Source: Mesorhizobium sp. ZC-5
GTDB lineage: Bacteria; Pseudomonadota; Alphaproteobacteria; Rhizobiales; Rhizobiaceae
DNA length: 64,000 nucleotides
Assembly (NCBI RefSeq): GCF_025753855.1
Contig: NZ_JAOWPT010000009.1
Location: 62,001-126,000 of the forward strand
Direction: 5' to 3'
Positions 35,734 to 44,791 of this stretch are shown one piece after another. The translations under genes and the position numbers were made by a program. Below the pieces are notes generated by a model. The model saw nothing but the letters and a program-made list of their open reading frames with translations, was not told the origin of the DNA and did no database searches. Within the stretch, counting starts at the first letter, position 1. Every line of letters starts with the position of its first letter.

Positions 35734-38340
35734 CTATGTGTTTGCTTCCGGCTTCAAGCTCGCCGCCGTAGCCGACCGCTTGCGCACCAATTGAATCCAG
35801 GCGATGGCTCCGGTTACGGCAAGCGCTAGTCCTATCGGGATCAAGCTGGACGGCTGGTCGGCTTTCTTCAGCACTGCCGTAACCTCGTAGCCCTGCTCGA
35901 GGCCGATGCGTTTGGCGTAGGAGCCGAAATCGACATTGCCGATCATGAGCGTCTCGCCTCCCGGCAGGAAGGTGAGCCCGATGCGGCGCAGCCGCTCCAG
36001 CGGCTCGGCGGGTTCGCCGAGCGGTATGTTGATCGTCTTGCGCACGTCGTCGCCCATCAGGTCGATGCCCTCGACGACGAAGTTGATGCGAGCGTCGGCG
36101 GGCGCCTGTTCGACGGTCTTTAGGAATTCGCTTGCAGGAAGTTCCTCGTAAGGCGGCGAGAACTGGTTCAACCACCAGTCCGGCCTGAATAGCGTGAAGC
36201 AGACCAGCAGCAGGACGGCGCTTTCCCACAGCCGGCTTTTCGTCACGAACCAGTTCATCGTGGCGGCCGAGAAGAGCAGGATGGCAGCGAGCGAGACGGC
36301 CGAAACCCAGATCGTGTGCGCCCACGAATCGACACCGATCAGAAGGATGGCCGGATTGAAGATGAAGACGAAGGGCAGGATGGCGGTCCGCAACGAATAG
36401 AGCGCGCCCTGGAAGCCGGTGGCGATCGGATCCTCCTTGGAAATCGCCGCCGCCGCGAAGGCAGCCAGCCCGACCGGCGGCGTGATGTCGGCCATGATGC
36501 CGAAGTAGAAGACGAAGAGGTGGACGGCGATCAGCGGGATCGGCAGGCCGGCCTGCGCGCCGAGATCGACCACGACCGGCGCCATCAGGGTGGCGACGAG
36601 GATGTAATTGGCGGTGGTCGGGATGCCCATGCCGAGCACCAGGCTGATCGCGGCGATCAGCACCAGCATGAGGATGACGTTGCCGCCGGAGATGAGTTCG
36701 ACCAGTTCCGTCATCATCAGGCCGAGGCCGGTCAGCGTTATGGTGCCGACGACAATGCCGGCGGTCGCGGTGGCGACCGCAATGCCGATCATGTTGCGCG
36801 CACCTAGCGCAAGGCCGTCGATCAGGTCTGCGATCGCGTCACGGATGGCCGCCTGCAGGCTCAGATTGCGGAACAAGGCCATCAACGGCTTGCGCGTTGC
36901 GACGATACCGAGGATCGACACGGTGGCCCAGAACGCGGAGAGGCCGGGCGACATCTGCTCGACCATCAGGCACCACAGCAGGACCGCGATGGGGATCAGG
37001 AAATCGAGGCCGGTGCGCGTCACGTCCCAGGCGCGCGGCAGTTCGAGAATCGGCGCGTTGGGGTCGTCGAGCTCGAGGTCGGGATAGCGCGACGAATACC
37101 AGACGGAAGCGACATAGAGGACGACACCGGCGATGCCGAGCAGGGTTGGGGCAGCGGCGCCGAACGCGGCCTGGATAGCCAGGATGCCATAGTAAAGGAG
37201 GCAGGTCGCCAGCACGCTGCCCGACAGACCGATGCCCCAGCGCAGCAGGCGCTCCCGTCCCGGCGTAGGCCGTTGCGGGATGGTCTTGAGGTCCATCTTG
37301 ATGGCCTCGAGATGCACCATGTAGAGCAGCGCGAGATACGAGAACACAGCCGGCAGCAGCGCATGCTTGACGATCTCCGAATAGGGGATGCCGACATATT
37401 CGACCATCAGGAAGGCGGCGGCGCCCATCACGGGCGGCATGATCTGGCCGTTGATGGAAGCTGACGCCTCGATGGCGCCTGCCTTCACGCCCGACAGGCC
37501 GGTGCGCTTCATCAGCGGAATGGTGAAAATGCCGCCGGAAACGACGTTGGAGACGGACGAGCCGGAGACGACGCCGTTCAACGCCGAGGAGACGACGGCG
37601 ACCTTGGCCGGGCCGCCGCGCAGATGGCCGAGCAGCGCGATCGATATCTGCATCATCCAGTTGCCGGCGCCGGCTTTTTCCAGAAGCGTCCCGAACAGCA
37701 CGAACAGGAAAACGAAGCTGGTTGAGACGCCGAGCGCGATGCCGAAGACGCCTTCGGTGGTCAGCCATTGGTGGTTCAGGAACTTGTTGAGCGAGGCGCC
37801 ACGATGCTGGATGACGTCCGGCATGTACTGGCCGGCGAAGGTGTAGACGATGAAGACGCAGGCGACGATGACCATCGGCAGGCCAAGCGCGCGGCGCGTC
37901 GCTTCGAGCAAGAGCAGGATGCCGACCGTGCCTGTGGCCAAGTCGAGGGTCGTCGGCTGTCCCGGCCTGTGCGAAAGGTCGACGTAGAACAGGAACAGAT
38001 ACGCGCCGGCGAAGGCGCCGACGAGGGCCAACACCCAGTCAAGGATGGGGATGCGGTCCCGCGACGAGGTCTTGAGGGCCGGGTAGGCGGTATAGGTCAG
38101 GAACAGCGCGAAGCCGAGATGGATGGCCCGTGCCTCGGTGTCGTTGAGGATGCCGAAGCCGAAGATGAAGGGTAGCGGCGAGGCGTACCAGAGCTGGAAC
38201 AGCGACCAGGCGACCGCTACCCACAGCAGGATCCGGCCGGCAAGGCCACCCGCGTGGCGCCCGCCAGTGTCGGCCTCGGCAACCAGCTGTTCAAGCTGCT
38301 CGAGATCGACTTCCGCCGGCTGTTGCTTGGCCTCGCTCAT
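35734..38340 (-). CDS. TRAP transporter permease, fused DctQ-DctM type (TAXI family)
   Basis: An 868-aa inner-membrane protein with about 18 hydrophobic segments: a small DctQ-like part, then the large DctM-like channel (GGPAKVAVVSSALNGVVSGS, INGQIMPPVMGAAAFLMVEY, and GMGIPTTANYILVATLMAP further on). The last 180 residues contain a periplasmic PDZ-like piece (LERLRRIGLTFLPGG, RIGLEQGYEVTAV), as in DUF3394-bearing TRAP permeases, before a final membrane helix. It follows the TAXI binding protein, from which an 11-bp hairpin separates it. It drives Na+- or H+-coupled uptake of a carboxylate or amino acid. Confidence 0.92.
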   Translation of the reverse strand: MSEAKQQPAEVDLEQLEQLVAEADTGGRHAGGLAGRILLWVAVAWSLFQLWYASPLPFIFGFGILNDTEARAIHLGFALFLTYTAYPALKTSSRDRIPILDWVLALVGAFAGAYLFLFYVDLSHRPGQPTTLDLATGTVGILLLLEATRRALGLPMVIVACVFIVYTFAGQYMPDVIQHRGASLNKFLNHQWLTTEGVFGIALGVSTSFVFLFVLFGTLLEKAGAGNWMMQISIALLGHLRGGPAKVAVVSSALNGVVSGSSVSNVVSGGIFTIPLMKRTGLSGVKAGAIEASASINGQIMPPVMGAAAFLMVEYVGIPYSEIVKHALLPAVFSYLALLYMVHLEAIKMDLKTIPQRPTPGRERLLRWGIGLSGSVLATCLLYYGILAIQAAFGAAAPTLLGIAGVVLYVASVWYSSRYPDLELDDPNAPILELPRAWDVTRTGLDFLIPIAVLLWCLMVEQMSPGLSAFWATVSILGIVATRKPLMALFRNLSLQAAIRDAIADLIDGLALGARNMIGIAVATATAGIVVGTITLTGLGLMMTELVELISGGNVILMLVLIAAISLVLGMGIPTTANYILVATLMAPVVVDLGAQAGLPIPLIAVHLFVFYFGIMADITPPVGLAAFAAAAISKEDPIATGFQGALYSLRTAILPFVFIFNPAILLIGVDSWAHTIWVSAVSLAAILLFSAATMNWFVTKSRLWESAVLLLVCFTLFRPDWWLNQFSPPYEELPASEFLKTVEQAPADARINFVVEGIDLMGDDVRKTINIPLGEPAEPLERLRRIGLTFLPGGETLMIGNVDFGSYAKRIGLEQGYEVTAVLKKADQPSSLIPIGLALAVTGAIAWIQLVRKRSATAASLKPEANT

Positions 38341-38365
38341 GACGCCCTCCCTTTTTTGGATTGTC

Positions 38366-38395
38366 GCCGGCAGGTTTCCCCATGAACCTGCCGGC
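38366..38395 (-). other. Intercistronic hairpin between TAXI binding-protein and TRAP permease genes
   Basis: A perfect 11-bp stem GCCGGCAGGTT (38366-38376) and AACCTGCCGGC (38385-38395) with an 8-nt loop. It lies in the 75-nt gap between the two genes. On the minus strand the T-run is absent next to the stem; an A/T stretch occurs 10 nt further. A partial attenuator or 3'-end stabiliser for the abundant binding-protein mRNA is likely. Confidence 0.7.
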
Positions 38396-38415
38396 TTGTC
38401 GTCAGTACGCGAAGC

Positions 38416-39393
38416 TTACTTCAGCCAGCCCTTTTCCTTGTAGTATTTTTCCGCGCCTGGATGGAGCGGAGCCGACAGGCCGTCCTTGACCATCTTGGCC
38501 GGGTCCAGGTTGGCGAAGGCCGGATGCAGCGACTTGAATTCATCGAAATTCTCGAACACCGCCTTGGTGAGCTGATAGACGCTCTCGTCTGGAACGTTTG
38601 CCGATGTAACCAGGGTTGCCAGCACGCCGAAGGTCTGCGTGTCGTCGGGATTGTTGGCGTAGAGCTTGCCGGGAATGGTGGCCGTTGCGTAGTAGGGATT
38701 GTCGGCGACAAGTTTGTCGACAGCCTCGCCGGTCAGCGGCACCAGCTTCGCGGCGCAGGTCGTGGTCGGATCCTGGATGTTCGCCGAGGGGTGACCGACG
38801 CCGTAGAAAAAGCCGTCGATCTTGCCGTCGCAGAGCGCAGGTCCGTGCTCGTCGGCCTTCAGTTCCGACGCGAGCGAGAAGTCGGCCAGCGTCCAGCCCA
38901 TGGCGCCAAGCAGGCGTTCCATCGAAGCGCGCGTTCCCGAACCCGGGTTGCCGACGTTGAAGCGCTTGCCCTTGAAGTCCTCGAACTTGGTGATGCCCGC
39001 GTCGGGATGTGCGAGCACCGTAAACGGCTCGGGGTGGATGGAGAAGACGGCGCGGAGGTCGGCATGCGCACCGCCTTCCTTGAAGGCATCCTCGCCCTTG
39101 AAGGCATTGTACTGGACGTCGGACTGCGTCATGCCGAAGTCGAGCTCGCCTTCCTTGATGGTGTTGACATTGAAGGCGGAGCCGCCGGTCGATTCGACCG
39201 AGCAGCGGATGCCGTGCGTCTTGCGGTCCTTGTTCAGCAGCCGGCAGATGGCGCCGCCCGCGGCGTAATAGACGCCCGTCACGCCGCCAGTGCCGATCGT
39301 CACGAAGTTCTGCTGCGCCGAAGCGCCGCCGGCGGTGACCGCCGACATCAGCGCCGTTGCAGCCAAAGTCCTGAAAAATAGTCTGGTTTTCAT
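38416..39393 (-). CDS. TAXI-family TRAP transporter substrate-binding protein
   Basis: A 325-aa periplasmic protein. The start ATG at 39393 follows GGGAGATC. A signal peptide ends at [33 protein letters not shown] is the TAXI hallmark region, and the [10 protein letters not shown] and DFGMTQSDV segments line the carboxylate site. It works with the fused permease downstream. Substrates of TAXI systems include glutamate, 2-oxoglutarate and other acids. The neighbouring aminotransferase suggests an amino or keto acid. Confidence 0.92.
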   Translation of the reverse strand: MKTRLFFRTLAATALMSAVTAGGASAQQNFVTIGTGGVTGVYYAAGGAICRLLNKDRKTHGIRCSVESTGGSAFNVNTIKEGELDFGMTQSDVQYNAFKGEDAFKEGGAHADLRAVFSIHPEPFTVLAHPDAGITKFEDFKGKRFNVGNPGSGTRASMERLLGAMGWTLADFSLASELKADEHGPALCDGKIDGFFYGVGHPSANIQDPTTTCAAKLVPLTGEAVDKLVADNPYYATATIPGKLYANNPDDTQTFGVLATLVTSANVPDESVYQLTKAVFENFDEFKSLHPAFANLDPAKMVKDGLSAPLHPGAEKYYKEKGWLK

Positions 39394-39549
39394 CGTCTGA
39401 TCTCCCGATTTGATCTGTTCCCATGGCTTCTGTTCTCGAAGCCTCTGTGCAGGACACACACCGTTCTGATTGCTTTGAACGTAGTCAATTATCTTGCATC
39501 ATGCCTCCTTGGCTATCGCTGTTCGTGCAATTAATTCTGAGTGCCGGGC

Positions 39550-40872
39550 TCAGGGAAGCGCGGCGTCGATCGCCTCGCCTAGGCGGTCGACGATCCTGTC
39601 GACGTCGTTGTTCGTGACGATGAATGGGGGGGCGATCAGCACGTGGTCGCCTCTCTTGCCGTCGATCGTGCCGCCCATCGGATAGACCATCAGGCCTCGC
39701 GCCATCGCCTCGCGCTTGACGCGTGCGTTGAGGCCGAGCTTCGGGTCGAAGGGCTCTTTGGTGGCCCGGTCCAGTACCAGCTCGACGCCGCGGAAAAGAC
39801 CGCGTCCACGGATGTCGCCAACATGGTGATGGTTGCCGAAACGCTGGCGCAGGCGTTCGTCGAGCCGCGCGCCCATGAGCTTGACGTTGTCGAGCAACCC
39901 GTCGCGGCGGATCACCGTCTGCACGGCAAGCCCGGCCGCCGCCGCCATTGGATGTCCCATATATGTGTGGCCATGCTGGAAAAAGCCGGAACCGTTGGAG
40001 AAGGCGTCGTATATGTGGCCACCGAGCAAAACGGCGCCGACCGGCTGATAGCCGCCCCCGAGACCCTTGGCGATCGTCAGCAGGTCGGGCGCGATGCCGT
40101 CTTGTTCGCAGGCGTGGAGCGTTCCTGTGCGACCCATGCCGCACATGACCTCGTCGAGAATGAGCAACACGCCGTAGCGATCGCAGATGTTGCGGATGCG
40201 CTTGAAGTAGTCGGCGACCGGCGGGACAGCGCCCGACGTCGCGCCGACCACCGGCTCGGCGACAAAGGCGATTACCTGGTCGGCGCCGAGCTCCAAGATC
40301 TTGTCTTCCAGTTGCTGTGCCGCGCGTGCCGCATAGCTCTCGTCGCTCTCGCCGTCCTCCTGCAGCCGGTATGCGTAGCAAGGATCGATATGGTGGGTCT
40401 CGATCAGCAGCGGCTGAAATTGAGCACGGCGCCATTCATTGCCGCCGGTCGCCAGCGCGCCGAGCGTATTGCCGTGATAGCTTTGACGACGGGCGATGAT
40501 ATGCCGCCGCTGCGGTTCGCCCTTCTCGACGAAATACTGCCGCGCCATCTTTAGCGCCGCCTCGATGGCTTCCGACCCACCGCTGACCAGATAGACGTGG
40601 TCGAGCCCATCCGGCGCATCCTCGACCAGCCGGTCGGCCAGCGCCTCGGCGATTTCGGTGGTGAAGAAGCCGGTGTGGGCATAAGCGAGCCGATCAAGCT
40701 GCTCGTGCAGCGCCGCTATGACGTCGGGGTGGCCGTGGCCCAGACAGGAAACCGCCGCGCCGCCCGAGGCATCGATATACGCCTTGCCGTCGGCGTCGAA
40801 CAGTTCGATGCCCTGGCCGCGAACGGCTGTCGGCAGTTTCGAGTGAATGGTGCGATGGAGGATATGAGTCAT
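39550..40872 (-). CDS. Class III aminotransferase (PLP-dependent)
   Basis: A 440-aa omega-aminotransferase family protein. Motifs are GGAAVSCLGHGHPDV in the N-terminal region, SGGSEAIEAALKMARQY, the D-E pair in LILDEVMCGMGRTG and the PLP lysine in TIAKGLGGGYQPVGAV. The start is 3 nt after the RpiR regulator stop, so the two are co-transcribed; the TAXI gene follows 156 nt later. It probably converts an omega- or beta-amino acid to its oxo acid, which could feed the beta-keto acid cleavage enzyme encoded divergently. Confidence 0.9.
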   Translation of the reverse strand: MTHILHRTIHSKLPTAVRGQGIELFDADGKAYIDASGGAAVSCLGHGHPDVIAALHEQLDRLAYAHTGFFTTEIAEALADRLVEDAPDGLDHVYLVSGGSEAIEAALKMARQYFVEKGEPQRRHIIARRQSYHGNTLGALATGGNEWRRAQFQPLLIETHHIDPCYAYRLQEDGESDESYAARAAQQLEDKILELGADQVIAFVAEPVVGATSGAVPPVADYFKRIRNICDRYGVLLILDEVMCGMGRTGTLHACEQDGIAPDLLTIAKGLGGGYQPVGAVLLGGHIYDAFSNGSGFFQHGHTYMGHPMAAAAGLAVQTVIRRDGLLDNVKLMGARLDERLRQRFGNHHHVGDIRGRGLFRGVELVLDRATKEPFDPKLGLNARVKREAMARGLMVYPMGGTIDGKRGDHVLIAPPFIVTNNDVDRIVDRLGEAIDAALP

Positions 40873-40875
40873 CAG

Positions 40876-41760
40876 CTATCTCTTCGACATGCGTCGGTTC
40901 AGATGGGTCTTGAGAGCGGCGCCCTGTTCGTCGAAGCGGCGCAGGGCATCGACCGCATGCTGCCCTGCCTGGCCGGCGACGAGGGAGCCGAGAATTTCGG
41001 CAACGACGAAGGCTGGCGTCATCGTGTGAAAGAATGATGGGCTGCCTGTCGGAACGATGACGACATGGTCCGCAAGCTGCGCCAGCGGCGAGACCTCGCT
41101 GTCGGTGATGGCGACGATTGGAATGCGACGACCTGCGGCGAATTCGGCGAGTTCTACCGTGGAACGCGTGTAGGGGAGCACGCTGGCGGCGAGAAGGACG
41201 TCGTCCTTCGTCGCATGGCCGAGCGGGTCTCCGTCGGTTCCGCCAATGCCTTGCAGCAACAACGATTTTTCGCCGATCAGCGACATGATGTAGTGGAGCT
41301 GCCAGGCAACGGCATGGCTTGATCGCAGTCCGAGACAATAGACGCGCCTGGCTGCCACGAGGGCGCCTGCGGTCGCCACCATGCGATCGATCGAGGCTGG
41401 CTCAGCAAGCGCCGTCACGTGATCGGCGGTCGAGCGAAGTATGTCGGCGACAAGGGCATGGGCGCCCTTGAGCTTCTGGCTCTCCACCTGTCGGCTGGCC
41501 TTGCCGGCGAAGCCGATCTCACCGCCCCTGACGGCCGCTGCGTAGATGTCGCGTACAGTTTCGTAACCGTCGAGCCCGAGATGCTGGGCGAACCGGGTCA
41601 TCGTCGCCGGCTGCACGCCTGCCTGCCGCGCTTGTTCCCGCATTGTCAGAAGCGCCACGTCATGAGGCCTGTCGAGGACATAGCGGGCAGCCGACCGAAG
41701 TTGCGTCGACATGCCGTCGAACGCGGTGACGATCTGTTCGGCTAGTTGCCCCTGGTCCAT
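40876..41760 (-). CDS. MurR/RpiR-family transcriptional regulator
   Basis: A 294-aa regulator with an N-terminal RpiR HTH (residues 1-80, including AGVQPATMTRFAQHLGLDGY) and a C-terminal SIS domain (about 120-265, VYCLGLRSSHAVAWQLHY). SIS domains usually sense phosphosugars, but several RpiR members control amino acid use. It is first in the aminotransferase operon and divergent from the cleavage-enzyme gene. A perfect 13-bp inverted repeat, 34 nt upstream of its start, is its probable operator. Confidence 0.92.
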   Translation of the reverse strand: MDQGQLAEQIVTAFDGMSTQLRSAARYVLDRPHDVALLTMREQARQAGVQPATMTRFAQHLGLDGYETVRDIYAAAVRGGEIGFAGKASRQVESQKLKGAHALVADILRSTADHVTALAEPASIDRMVATAGALVAARRVYCLGLRSSHAVAWQLHYIMSLIGEKSLLLQGIGGTDGDPLGHATKDDVLLAASVLPYTRSTVELAEFAAGRRIPIVAITDSEVSPLAQLADHVVIVPTGSPSFFHTMTPAFVVAEILGSLVAGQAGQHAVDALRRFDEQGAALKTHLNRRMSKR

Positions 41761-41794
41761 GGATATTGCTAACGCGCCGGATGGGTGATTGCAA

Positions 41795-41830
41795 CATGTG
41801 TTTCATCGTGATCAAAGGATGAAACACATG
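41795..41830. promoter_or_regulatory. Perfect 13-bp inverted repeat, probable RpiR operator
   Basis: Arms CATGTGTTTCATC (41795-41807) and GATGAAACACATG (41818-41830) are fully complementary, separated by 10 nt. The TGTTTCA/TGAAACA core resembles known MurR/RpiR sites. It lies centrally between the divergent regulator gene and the cleavage-enzyme gene, so one dimer or tetramer could control both directions. Confidence 0.8.
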
Positions 41831-41856
41831 AATCTTGCCGCTGGAGAGCAAAGGCC

Positions 41857-42690
41857 ATGGATCCGATCGAGCCCTTAAATCCAGTTGCCATCGCGGTCGC
41901 GCCGAATGGCGGGCGTCGGACCAAGTCCGACCATCCCGCGCTTCCGATGACCGTGGTGGAATTGGCTGCGACAGCCAGCGGGTGCGCCGAAGCTGGCGCC
42001 TCGATGATCCACCTCCACGTCCGGGACAAGGAGGGACGTCACCTCCTCGACGCGGACGCCTACCGGCAGGCGCTCGCATCCGTTCGTACGGCAGTCGGCG
42101 ACAGAATGGTCATCCAGATCACCAGCGAGGCATTGGGTATCTACGAGCCCGAGGAGCAGATGCGGGTGGTCCGCGACGTGCGTCCGGAAGCCGTGTCCCT
42201 TGCATTGCGCGAACTGGCGCCGGACGAAGCCCATGAACCATCCTTCGGAACTTTCCTCGACTGGTTGCGAAAGGAAGGCGTGACGCCCCAGATCATCCTT
42301 TATTCCCCCGAAGAGGTGCTTCGGCTCGCAGCGCTGCAAAAGCGCGGCCTGATACCGTTCGAGAACCTGCCGGTGCTTTACGTGCTTGGCCGCTACACGG
42401 CCACGCAGACGTCCCGACCGGACGATCTGCTGCCATTCCTCGGCGCCAACATGCCGGTGTTCGGGCATTGGATGACCTGCGCCTTCGGCCGGCACGAGAC
42501 GGCCTGCGTGGCGGCAGGAGCGCTGCTCGGAGGGCATGCGCGTGTCGGTTTCGAGAACAATCTCTTCCTGCCGAACGGTGAGCAAGCTTCGGCGAACGAG
42601 GATCTGGTTGCTGCCGCAAGGCAAGCGATCAGCGCCTGCGGGATGGCAATCGCCGATGCTGACGCGTTGCGCGCGAGTTGGAACCGGTAG
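41857..42690 (+). CDS. Beta-keto acid cleavage enzyme (BKACE, 3-keto-5-aminohexanoate cleavage family)
   Basis: A 277-aa TIM-barrel enzyme. Zn-binding histidines are in MIHLHVRDKEG, and the conserved acidic residue is in RVGFENN near the C-terminus. GLIPFENLPVLYVLGRY and FGHWMTCAFGRHE match the substrate and CoA side of the barrel. The family condenses a beta-keto acid with acetyl-CoA to give acetoacetate and a new CoA ester. Its partner genes (aminotransferase, TAXI-TRAP, RpiR) suggest the beta-keto acid arises from an imported amino acid. The natural substrate is not readable. Confidence 0.88.
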   Translation: MDPIEPLNPVAIAVAPNGGRRTKSDHPALPMTVVELAATASGCAEAGASMIHLHVRDKEGRHLLDADAYRQALASVRTAVGDRMVIQITSEALGIYEPEEQMRVVRDVRPEAVSLALRELAPDEAHEPSFGTFLDWLRKEGVTPQIILYSPEEVLRLAALQKRGLIPFENLPVLYVLGRYTATQTSRPDDLLPFLGANMPVFGHWMTCAFGRHETACVAAGALLGGHARVGFENNLFLPNGEQASANEDLVAAARQAISACGMAIADADALRASWNR

Positions 42691-42726
42691 ATCGCGCGTT
42701 GCGGTTTCCATCGCCATCGGGAACGA

Positions 42727-44130
42727 CTACCTCTTCCGATCCAGCACAGCCCTCGTGTTCATCAGCCCGAAACCGAAGTCGCTGTCGCGGCCCTTGTCGC
42801 CGAGGTCGGATGCGGTCTCGGCCAGAGCCTCCTCGATCCAGCCGGCGTCGTGGTCCGGAGCGGCGTGCAGGAGATTGGTGATTGCGCCCGTGACGATCGC
42901 CGCTGCGAAGGAGGTGCCGGTGACCACGTCGGTGCCGCCGCCGACGGGCGCAAGAACCTCGACGCCGGGTGCCGAGATGAAGACGTAAGGCCCGCGGTTG
43001 GCCTTCGGCATCAACTCGTCCTTCTCGTCGGTGGCGGTGACGGCAATGACCCCGTCATAGGCGGCTGGATAGCCGTAGGGCGCCTTGGGGCCATTGTTGC
43101 CGGCGGCGGCGACCAGCACCATGCCGCGCTTCCGCGCCGCCATGCAGCCCAGTTCCAAAAGATCGTTGCGCGGGCCGACGAAGCTCATGTTGACGATGCG
43201 CACGTCCTGCTCCGCCGCCCAGTCGAGAGCCGCAAGCAAGACGTCCATGGTGGATTTGCCGCCCTCAAAGGCGCGCGCGTGATAGATCGCGGCACCCGGC
43301 GCGATGCCGCGAAACGGCCCGACGCCGGCGATCAGCCCGGCGATCGAGGTGCCGTGATCGCGATCCTCGACGGGCGTGCCGGGCATTGCGTCGAAGGTGC
43401 CGGCGATGACGCCGGACAGCGCCGGATGCGTATCGTCGACGGCGGTGTCGATGACCGCGACGCGGACGTTCTCGCCGCTGGCGGCGCTTGAATCGAGAGC
43501 GATGCGCTGGAAGGCATAATTGACGATCGCCGCCGCCTGCTGGAGGTCGTAGATGTGATTGGGCTCCCGGCGCAGCGTGCGCTGATCGCCGGCAAGCTGG
43601 GCAAGCACGACGCCCACCGGACGCCCGTCCGGAATGCCGTAACGCACGACGGTGACACCGAGCAGGGTCGAAAGGCGCTGTGAGCGAATATCGAGGTTGA
43701 GAGCGGCCGCGATGTCCTGGACGGACTGGGCGTCGCCATCGATGGTCACCAGCACCTCGTCGGGAACAAAATCGCCTGACACCGCCTGCGGCGCCGTCAG
43801 CGGGGAGGGCGGTGGATTGGCCGGCGAAGCCTGCGCGGGATCACCCGGCGGCGGCGAACCCGGTCCGGGATTGGGCGTCGGGACAGGCGCAGGATCAGTC
43901 AGGTCGGCACTATCGCCGGGCCGGGCGGAGCCATCAGCGGCACCATCGAAAAGATCGACCAGAATATCGGGCAAGATGACGACGAGGCGGCCGGACGGCT
44001 CGCGGTCAGGCAGTTGTCCGTTGTCAGATGGCTGAACAGTTGGAGCGGTCTGTGCGAAAACGGGACCGGCGGCCAGCAGCGCGGTGGCCAGGACCAACGA
44101 TGCCGAACGTTTCAGGACATTACCCGCCAT
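42727..44130 (-). CDS. Secreted S8-family (subtilisin-like) serine protease
   Basis: A 467-aa exported protease. The signal peptide ends near AAGPVFAQ (residue 27). A Pro-rich linker follows (about 78-112), then a propeptide-like beta-alpha-beta region (122-193, DEVLVTIDGDAQSVQDIAAA). The catalytic domain has D228 in VIDTAVDDTHP, H259 in DHGTSIAGLIAG, oxyanion N345/N346 in AAAGNNGP and S407 in GTSFAAAIVTG, so it should be active. Its start overlaps the anti-sigma gene by 11 nt and it is the third gene of the sigma operon. It may cleave surface proteins or the anti-sigma factor. Confidence 0.9.
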   Translation of the reverse strand: MAGNVLKRSASLVLATALLAAGPVFAQTAPTVQPSDNGQLPDREPSGRLVVILPDILVDLFDGAADGSARPGDSADLTDPAPVPTPNPGPGSPPPGDPAQASPANPPPSPLTAPQAVSGDFVPDEVLVTIDGDAQSVQDIAAALNLDIRSQRLSTLLGVTVVRYGIPDGRPVGVVLAQLAGDQRTLRREPNHIYDLQQAAAIVNYAFQRIALDSSAASGENVRVAVIDTAVDDTHPALSGVIAGTFDAMPGTPVEDRDHGTSIAGLIAGVGPFRGIAPGAAIYHARAFEGGKSTMDVLLAALDWAAEQDVRIVNMSFVGPRNDLLELGCMAARKRGMVLVAAAGNNGPKAPYGYPAAYDGVIAVTATDEKDELMPKANRGPYVFISAPGVEVLAPVGGGTDVVTGTSFAAAIVTGAITNLLHAAPDHDAGWIEEALAETASDLGDKGRDSDFGFGLMNTRAVLDRKR

Positions 44131-44791
44131 CTGCCGGCTTCTTTCCAGCGGTCACGCTCTGGGCAAACGGCGCGGCGGAAATGAGGCCAAGCACGCGGTC
44201 GTAATCGGCGACGGTCCTGGCCGGAATGCCGATGCGAAAGACGCCGGCCGCCGTCGGCCCGCCGGCGATCACCGCGTCGTTTGCATCCAGAAAATCGGCA
44301 ATGTCCGCCATCCTGGCGTCCGGCTTGAAGACGACGAGCGCGAACGGCATTGCCTTGAGATCGTCTTCGCTGCCTGCGATCTCGTAGCCGTCGCCACGAC
44401 CGCCGATATTGACGGCGGCCTGCAACAGGACCAGCGCGATCGCCGCAGCAGCGGTCGCCCAGGCGAGGCCGGACGGCAGGCCGGCGACGCGGCTCCAGAG
44501 TGCGGCCAGCCGGGAACCCGTTGCGGTTTCCCGCGCCGGCCCGGCTTCGCGGTCGAGCATCTTCGAGAAGCGACCGAGCGCATCGGCCGGCGGGCGGATC
44601 GCCTCATTGGCGGCGGACGAGCCGAACAGTTCGGCTTCGGCTTCCTCGAGTGCGGCTGCTGCGGCCGGATCCTCCGCCAGCCATGCCTCGACGGCGGCAA
44701 GGTTCTCGCCGCCGAGCGTGCCGTTGAGGTAGAACGGCAGCAGTGCTTCCATCTCGTCGCGGCGCGACATTTTCGGATCGCTCTCGCTCAT
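44120..44791 (-). CDS. Membrane anti-sigma factor with propeptide-like periplasmic domain
   Basis: A 223-aa protein. The N-terminal 100 residues are cytoplasmic with an anti-sigma-like helix pattern (MEALLPFYLNGTLGGENLAA) but without the zinc His-Cys-Cys motif. One membrane helix spans residues 107-128. The periplasmic part (129-223) has a compact domain at 149-213 (PFALVVFKPDARMADIADFL, then GVFRIGIPARTVADYDRVL). The start overlaps the sigma gene stop by 4 nt (ATGA). It should hold the sigma factor inactive until a periplasmic signal arrives. The domain looks like the propeptide region of the protease encoded next to it. Confidence 0.85.
   Translation of the reverse strand: MSESDPKMSRRDEMEALLPFYLNGTLGGENLAAVEAWLAEDPAAAAALEEAEAELFGSSAANEAIRPPADALGRFSKMLDREAGPARETATGSRLAALWSRVAGLPSGLAWATAAAAIALVLLQAAVNIGGRGDGYEIAGSEDDLKAMPFALVVFKPDARMADIADFLDANDAVIAGGPTAAGVFRIGIPARTVADYDRVLGLISAAPFAQSVTAGKKPADGG

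Noticed and set aside
34547-36325. 592-codon minus-strand frame across two genes
   Set aside because: It is antisense to a dehydratase gene and out of frame with the TRAP permease over its ends. Only the short TOBE-like piece at 35561-35677 reads as real protein.
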